The notes beneath the pieces are model-generated. The model did not search any database. It saw only the letters and a program-made list of their open reading frames with translations, and was not told the DNA's origin. Shown here one piece after another: positions 5,670-10,107 of a stretch of 10,107 nt of DNA (position 1 is the stretch's first letter; every line of letters starts with the position of its first letter). Both the position numbers and the translations under genes were made by a program. Source of the stretch: an uncultured Victivallales bacterium (GTDB lineage: Bacteria > Verrucomicrobiota > Lentisphaeria > Oligosphaerales > JAFGRS01). The stretch spans positions 1 to 10,107 of the forward strand of contig CAILKC010000248.1 in NCBI GenBank assembly GCA_903834675.1, read 5' to 3'.

Positions 5670-8600
5670 TCACCCTTCGCCCCTGCGGCCGCGCAACAGG
5701 CGCTGGAGTTCCTGCAACTGCCCGGCGCCGTCAGCCGCGACGAGTTCGGGCACGCTGGCGCCCACGCCGCGCAGCAAGCCCTGCTCCGTCTCGAGGAAGG
5801 CACGGCGGTTGCGGACGTTGACTCGGTGTACCCCGGCCAGGCGGGCCGCGATGCGCACCCGGGCCACATCCAGCAGGACCTCGACGCAGGACGGCAGCGG
5901 GCCAAAACGGTCCCGCAGTTCCGCGGCCAGGGCATCCACCGCTTCGGGTTCCGTCACTTCTCCCAGCCGCCGGTAACAGCCGATACGGGCGCTGTCGTCC
6001 TGGATATAGGCGGCGGGAATGGCCGCCAGGCAGCGACCGCGGCTATCGTGCTTGGCGAAGGTCAGCGTATCCAGTTCGACGGGCACGGCTTCGCGCTTGG
6101 GTACGGGCAGATGCTCGAGCCGGGCCACGGCCTCGCGCAAGAGGTTGCAGTAAAGCTCAAACCCGATGGCGGCGATGTGGCCGCTCTGCTCGGTACCGAG
6201 GATGTTTCCGGCCCCGCGAATCTCGAGGTCGCGCAGGGCCAGTTTGAACCCGGCGCCAAGATGGGTATAGCGGCGGATCGCGTGCAGGCGGGCGCGGGCG
6301 TTCGCCGGCAGAACGCCCATGGGGGGCAACAGCAGGTACGCATAGGCTTGGTGATGGTAGCGGCCGACGCGGCCCCGAAGCTGGTAGAGTTCGGCCAGAC
6401 CGAAGCGGTCGGCGCGGTCGATGATGATCGTGTTGGCGTTGGGGATGTCCAGCCCCGATTCGATGATCGTGGTACACACCAGCACATCCACCTCGCCGGC
6501 CAGAAAGCGCGACATGACCTCGGATAGCCCGTGCGGCGTCATCTGCCCGTGGGCCACCGCCAGGCGGGCCTCCGGGAGCAATTGCCGCAGCGCCAAGGCG
6601 GTGCGGTCAATGGTCTGCACCCGGTTGTGCAGGAAGTACACCTGGCCCTGCCGCTCGAGTTCGCGCCGGATGACCTGGCGGATGAGTTCCTTGTCGTAGT
6701 TGGCAATCACCGTGGTCACCGGAAGACGCTCCGCCGGCGCCGTCATGATCGTGCTCAGGTGACGCAGACCGGCCAGGCTGAAGTACAGCGTGCGCGGAAT
6801 CGGCGTCGCGGTCATGGTCAGAATGTCCACACTGGCACGCATTTCCTTGAGCTGCTGCTTGTGCCGCACCCCGAAGCGTTGCTCCTCGTCGACGATCAGC
6901 AGTCCGAGATTGGCGAAGCGCACATCCTTCTGCAGCAGCCGGTGTGTCCCAATCAGGATGTCGATGTGGCCCTCGGCCAACCTTTCGAGAACGCGCTGCT
7001 GTTCACCGTGGGTACGGAAACGGCTGATCACCTCGATGACCACCGGGTACTCGGCCATCCGCTGGCGAAAGGTCGTGTAGTGCTGCTGCGCCAACACCGT
7101 GGTCGGCACCAGGATGGCGACCTGGCGACCGTTGAGCACGGCCCGGAAGGCGCCGCGCATGGCGACCTCCGTCTTGCCGTAGCCGACGTCGCCGCACAGC
7201 AAGCGGTCCATGGGCTCGGGCTTGGCCATGTCCGCCAGCACGTCGCGGATGGACTGCGTCTGGTCCGCGGTCTCGGCGTAGGGGAAGGCCGCCGCAAACG
7301 AACTCTCCCAGTCAGACGCTGGTTTGAAGGCAAACCCCGGCGAGTTGTGCCGCATCGCCTCAAGGCGCAGCAGACCGGCCGCGAGATCCGTAGCGGCGGC
7401 TTCAGCGCCCGCTTTGGCCGTGCGCCAGGACGAACCGCCGAGGCGGCTCAGCCGGGGCATTTTTCGGGTGCCCCCCACGTAGCGGCTGACCAGAAAGGCC
7501 TGTTCCAGCGGCACGTACAACCGGGCCTCGTCATCAAACTCCAGCTCGAGGACCTCCTGGACTTCAGCCGACACCTCAATCTGGCGGATGCCGTGATAGA
7601 GACAGATGCCATGGGCGGCATGCACAGCGTAGCTGCCCTCCTCGAGGTCCATGCCATCCGGCGTCGCCAGGTCCTGGCGATAGGCGCTACGCCGCCGCCG
7701 CCGGACGTCCGGCTGGCGCCCGAACAGCTCCTGCTCGCTGAGCAGCACGACCCCGGCGCCAGTCAGCAGCAGCCCGGACTCCAGTGGAATGTGCTCGATC
7801 GAGAGGCCCAGCCGGGCCATGCCGGGATCCTCGGCCAGCAGCTCGCCGAAGCGCGCCATCTCGCCCTCGCCAGCACAGCAGGCCACCAGGCAGTGCCCCT
7901 GTTCGTGCCAACGCCCCAGCGCCCCACGCAACTGCTGCCAGCGCCACTGGCCAACGCTGTCGCCAAGATCCACCGGCACTTCGCCGATCTCGCCGGTGAG
8001 ACTCTCACACTCCGCCGACAACAGCGGCCCCGCGCCGCCCGCCGGAGCGACGCTGACGTCGGTCAGCAACTCGCACACCGCCGTAGCCTCGCGCTGTAGC
8101 TTATCCCAGGCCGCCGTCTGCTCCCGGTCGCCGAAACGGGTCAGATGCTCCCTAATCTCCGCCGGACCGCAGATCAGCAGCGGCGTCGCGGGACCCAGGT
8201 AGTCCCGAAACGTCCCCTCGCGCCCAGGCTCCGGCGTGGCCACAATCGCACCCCGCGGCGCGATCCGCAGCTCCGTCAGTTGGCCAAAGGAGCGCTGCGT
8301 GTCCGGCACGAAGAAACGCATGGACTCGATCTCGTCGCCGAAGAACTCGAGGCGCACCGGAGCATCGTACAGCGGCGAATAGACATCCAGGATGCCACCC
8401 CGGCGGGCAAACTCGCCGGGAGCGTGGACCTCAAATTCGTTGTCGTAGTCCAACTCGACCAGCCGGGCGGCAAGCGCGGCCGGAGACCAGCTTGAGTCCT
8501 TGACTCGGAGGCTGAACACGTGCGCCGCAAAGGCGGCCGGAGCCAGGGTCGGCGAGAGCAGGCCCTGCGCCGTCACCACGAAAATGCCGTCTCCTCCGCG

Positions 8601-8954
8601 CAACGCGGTCTCCAGGGCGGCGCAGCGTGCCGCCTCGTTCTCCGGAATCCACTGACCGCGTTGCGTCGCCACGACGTCCGGGACCTGAATGACCGGCCGC
8701 TCGTCCCCGGCGATGGGCAGGAGGGCCGCCAGCCCCGCCACGATGCTGTCGCCGCGGTGGCTGTCTGCCACAACCACGCCGACCCGCCCGGGACGCCCCG
8801 CGAAGGCGCGCAGCAAGGTCACCGGCACCAGCGCCTCGTCGTGCAAGGCAAAGCGAACCCGGCCGGTCAGAACCGCGGGACGCCCCCCCTGAACCCAGGC
8901 ACGGAAACGCTCCCGCCAGAGGCTGCCAGCAAGACTGTGTAGGTGCTCTGTCAT
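5670..8954 (-). CDS. mfd: Transcription-repair coupling factor Mfd
   Basis: Mfd recognises RNA polymerase stalled at DNA lesions, pushes it off using ATP-driven translocation on duplex DNA, and recruits UvrA for nucleotide excision repair. The 1094 residues are slightly fewer than the roughly 1150 of E. coli. In order: a UvrB-like N-terminal module, with RRGGILDVYSPL followed by LEFFGDEIESMRFF, lacking a working P-loop; a CarD-like polymerase-interaction domain from about residue 436 (DLEEGSYAVHAAHGI) to 495; a RecG-like superfamily 2 motor with Walker A GDVGYGKT (588-595), DEEQ box (689-692), TATPIPRT (715-722) and motif VI QLRGRVGR (858-865); and the C-terminal TRCF domain. All motor motifs are intact. 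The ATG at 8954 has no clear Shine-Dalgarno. It converges with the SUMF1 gene and diverges from the sigma gene, so it is probably transcribed alone. Confidence 0.98.
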   Translation of the reverse strand: MTEHLHSLAGSLWRERFRAWVQGGRPAVLTGRVRFALHDEALVPVTLLRAFAGRPGRVGVVVADSHRGDSIVAGLAALLPIAGDERPVIQVPDVVATQRGQWIPENEAARCAALETALRGGDGIFVVTAQGLLSPTLAPAAFAAHVFSLRVKDSSWSPAALAARLVELDYDNEFEVHAPGEFARRGGILDVYSPLYDAPVRLEFFGDEIESMRFFVPDTQRSFGQLTELRIAPRGAIVATPEPGREGTFRDYLGPATPLLICGPAEIREHLTRFGDREQTAAWDKLQREATAVCELLTDVSVAPAGGAGPLLSAECESLTGEIGEVPVDLGDSVGQWRWQQLRGALGRWHEQGHCLVACCAGEGEMARFGELLAEDPGMARLGLSIEHIPLESGLLLTGAGVVLLSEQELFGRQPDVRRRRRSAYRQDLATPDGMDLEEGSYAVHAAHGICLYHGIRQIEVSAEVQEVLELEFDDEARLYVPLEQAFLVSRYVGGTRKMPRLSRLGGSSWRTAKAGAEAAATDLAAGLLRLEAMRHNSPGFAFKPASDWESSFAAAFPYAETADQTQSIRDVLADMAKPEPMDRLLCGDVGYGKTEVAMRGAFRAVLNGRQVAILVPTTVLAQQHYTTFRQRMAEYPVVIEVISRFRTHGEQQRVLERLAEGHIDILIGTHRLLQKDVRFANLGLLIVDEEQRFGVRHKQQLKEMRASVDILTMTATPIPRTLYFSLAGLRHLSTIMTAPAERLPVTTVIANYDKELIRQVIRRELERQGQVYFLHNRVQTIDRTALALRQLLPEARLAVAHGQMTPHGLSEVMSRFLAGEVDVLVCTTIIESGLDIPNANTIIIDRADRFGLAELYQLRGRVGRYHHQAYAYLLLPPMGVLPANARARLHAIRRYTHLGAGFKLALRDLEIRGAGNILGTEQSGHIAAIGFELYCNLLREAVARLEHLPVPKREAVPVELDTLTFAKHDSRGRCLAAIPAAYIQDDSARIGCYRRLGEVTEPEAVDALAAELRDRFGPLPSCVEVLLDVARVRIAARLAGVHRVNVRNRRAFLETEQGLLRGVGASVPELVAADGAGQLQELQRLLRGRRGEG

Positions 8955-8983
8955 GAGGTGAACACGTGGTGTCTGTGTACTCC

Positions 8984-9000
8984 CTCGCCACCCGGGCGAG
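8984..9000. promoter_or_regulatory. Hairpin/palindrome in the mfd leader
   Basis: CTCGCC (8984-8989) and GGCGAG (8995-9000) form a perfect 6-bp GC-only-rich inverted repeat with a 5-nt loop. It lies 30-46 nt before the mfd start, in its probable leader, and about 20 bp upstream of the -35 element of the sigma gene. It could be an RNA hairpin affecting mfd translation or an operator half-site pair. No T-run follows on either strand, so it is not an intrinsic terminator. Confidence 0.35.
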
Positions 9001-9019
9001 ACAAGGGGATAACGTACAG

Positions 9020-9047
9020 TTGACTCGGTGCTTTACCGCACTATAGT
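9020..9047 (+). promoter_or_regulatory. Sigma-70 type promoter for the sigma-factor gene
   Basis: TTGACT (9020-9025) matches the -35 consensus at five of six bases and TATAGT (9042-9047) matches the -10 consensus at five of six, with a 16-bp spacer. Transcription would start near 9054 and leave a leader of about 100 nt before the ATG at 9154. The -10 sits in the perfect palindrome ACTATAGT (9040-9047), so the opposite strand, towards mfd, also reads TATAGT. This is the best promoter in the window. Confidence 0.7.
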
Positions 9048-9050
9048 CAC

Positions 9051-9153
9051 GCACGAAAAATCAGAACGTGCCTGAGACGCCTGATGGGCAGGACGCTATC
9101 CTCCGACGGAGCCGCTTTGGTGCCGGACATGATCCTGAGCTCAAGGAGGGGAC
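9051..9153 (+). promoter_or_regulatory. 5' leader of the sigma-factor mRNA
   Basis: The predicted leader starts with a possible stem, GCACG (9051-9055) and CGTGC (9067-9071), separated by 11 nt. CCTCC at 9100-9104 is complementary to the GGAGG of the ribosome site at 9145-9149, which lies 5 nt before the ATG at 9154. The two could pair and mask translation initiation, or CCTCC could pair locally with GGAG just after it. The complementary stretch is only 5-6 bp, so this is a suggestion, not a demonstrated switch. Confidence 0.3.
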
Positions 9154-9978
9154 ATGCTGAGTAAGAATGACACCATGAAGGTGTACATGCAGGATATCGG
9201 CAAGATCCCCTTGGTCACGCCCGAGGATGAGGTCAGCCTGGCAGAGAAGATCAAGAACGGCGACGAGGAAGCACGCTGGAAACTGATTCGCGCGAACCTG
9301 CGGCTGGTGGTGAAGATTGCGCACGACTTCAAAGGACTGGGATTGCCCCTCCTGGATCTGATCAGCGAGGGCAACATCGGCCTGATGAAGGCGGTTGAGA
9401 AATTCGATCCCACGAAAGGGGCCAAATTCAGCAGTTACGCGGCCTGGTGGATCAAACAAGCCATGCGCCGGGCGCTGGCCAACCAGAGCCGGACGATTCG
9501 CATCCCCGTGCAGTCTGCCGGCAAGATCAACCGCATCAAGTCGGCCCGCTCGGAGTTGTCCGAACAGCTGGGGCGCGAACCGACCGATGCCGAGATCGCC
9601 GACCAATTGGATGTCAGTCGGCGTACCGTGGCCGGACTCAAGAGCGCCGAACTGCGCAGCGTCTCGCTCAGTGACCCGTTGCAGGCTGGCGAAGATAGCC
9701 GGTTCGAGGAGATCATCGCCGACCAGAGCGCGCCCACCCCGGACCAACTCCTCGGACGCATCGAGTCCCTCGAACGCCTGCGGGAACTGGTCAACCAGCT
9801 CGACGAACGCGAAGCTATTGTGTTGAAACTGCGGTTTGGCCTCGATGGTCAACCGCCCAAGACCTTAGAGGATGTCAGCCAACTGGTCGGACGCACCCGC
9901 GAACGCGTCCGACAGATTCAGAACCACGCGTTGGCTAGGCTGAAGCATCTGCTGGGTGACGACTTCTCGCTCGAGTGA
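9154..9978 (+). CDS. Sigma-70 family RNA polymerase sigma factor
   Basis: The 274-residue protein directs RNA polymerase to promoters. It has region 1.2 (about 8-41, MKVYMQDIGKIPLVTPEDE), region 2 (47-118, ANLRLVVKIAHDF, LLDLISEGNIGLMKAVEKFDP, FSSYAAWWIKQAMRRAL), region 3 (about 124-160, LGREPTDAEIADQL) and region 4 (about 205-267, with the helix-turn-helix TLEDVSQLVGRTRERVRQI at 237-255). Region 1.1 and the large non-conserved region of the E. coli housekeeping factor are absent, giving group-2 or short SigA size, as common in Verrucomicrobiota-type genomes. In region 2.4 the position matching E. coli RpoD T440 is R105, while the Q437 equivalent, Q102, is kept, so its -10 preference may differ. 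The start is secure: AAGGAGGGG ends 3 nt before the ATG. Whether it is the primary or an alternative factor is unclear. It precedes rpsU. Confidence 0.96.
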   Translation: MLSKNDTMKVYMQDIGKIPLVTPEDEVSLAEKIKNGDEEARWKLIRANLRLVVKIAHDFKGLGLPLLDLISEGNIGLMKAVEKFDPTKGAKFSSYAAWWIKQAMRRALANQSRTIRIPVQSAGKINRIKSARSELSEQLGREPTDAEIADQLDVSRRTVAGLKSAELRSVSLSDPLQAGEDSRFEEIIADQSAPTPDQLLGRIESLERLRELVNQLDEREAIVLKLRFGLDGQPPKTLEDVSQLVGRTRERVRQIQNHALARLKHLLGDDFSLE

Positions 9979-10021
9979 GAAGCCGCCACCCCAAACCGGC
10001 CCGAGAGGGGGTGAACACTAC

Positions 10022-10107
10022 ATGCCGTCCGAAGTTCGCACCCGTAAGGGGGAACCCGTGGAGCGTGCCTTGCGCCGTCTGAAGAAGAAGATGGACAAGG
10101 AAGGCAC
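10022..10107 (+). CDS. rpsU: 30S ribosomal protein S21, 5' part
   Basis: The first 28 codons are present before the window ends. They read MPSEVRTRKGEPVERALRRL followed by KKKMDKEG, which has the S21 signature: a short beta strand, the KGE-P-E-ALRR-K segment and a highly basic helix. S21 is a small 30S protein near the anti-Shine-Dalgarno end of 16S rRNA that helps initiation. The ATG is preceded by the purine-rich stretch AGGGGGTGA (10006-10014). The gene starts 43 bp after the sigma-factor stop with no terminator seen between, so the two are probably co-transcribed. The complete protein should be about 60-70 residues. Confidence 0.95.
   Translation, partial: MPSEVRTRKGEPVERALRRLKKKMDKEG

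Noticed and set aside
6531..8099. A 522-codon open frame on the plus strand, antisense to mfd
   Set aside because: It lies wholly within mfd, whose motor and interaction motifs are intact. The antisense protein is rich in His, Arg, Gln and Leu without domain motifs, as expected for a GC-rich shadow frame.

Overview
The window looks like chromosomal DNA from a GC-rich diderm bacterium, most likely of the PVC superphylum (Verrucomicrobiota, Kiritimatiellota or Lentisphaerota). Three things point there: a short RpoD/SigA-type sigma factor without region 1.1 placed next to rpsU, an LptF/LptG permease that implies an outer membrane with LPS, and a membrane-anchored SUMF1-domain protein. The placement is inferred from protein character, not from a database search.

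Layout. Bases 1-306 hold no convincing gene; they carry short pyrimidine-rich repeats and a perfect 8-bp hairpin downstream of pyrF. Bases 307-2109 are a minus-strand operon read leftwards: a GcvH-like lipoyl-carrier protein, a six-helix membrane protein of unknown function, and pyrF, with 17-nt spacing and then a short overlap. A 289-bp divergent gap follows. Bases 2399-5556 are a plus-strand run of three envelope genes: a GYF_2-like/RDD membrane protein, an LptF/LptG-family LPS-export permease, and a single-pass membrane protein with a SUMF1 domain. This run converges on mfd (minus strand, 5670-8954) across a 113-bp gap containing a 9-nt tandem repeat. mfd is divergent from a sigma-70 family factor (9154-9978) that has a strong promoter with a symmetric -10 element. 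rpsU begins 43 bp after the sigma gene and is cut by the window end.

How the genes relate. The right half is an information-processing block: transcription-coupled repair, a promoter-specificity factor, and a ribosomal protein whose pairing with a sigma gene recalls the rpsU-dnaG-rpoD operon of enterobacteria. The middle is an envelope block. The left operon combines UMP biosynthesis with an orphan, histidine-flanked GcvH-like protein and an uncharacterised membrane protein. That orphan pair is the least explained part of the window. No mobile element, CRISPR array, tRNA, rRNA or phage gene was seen.
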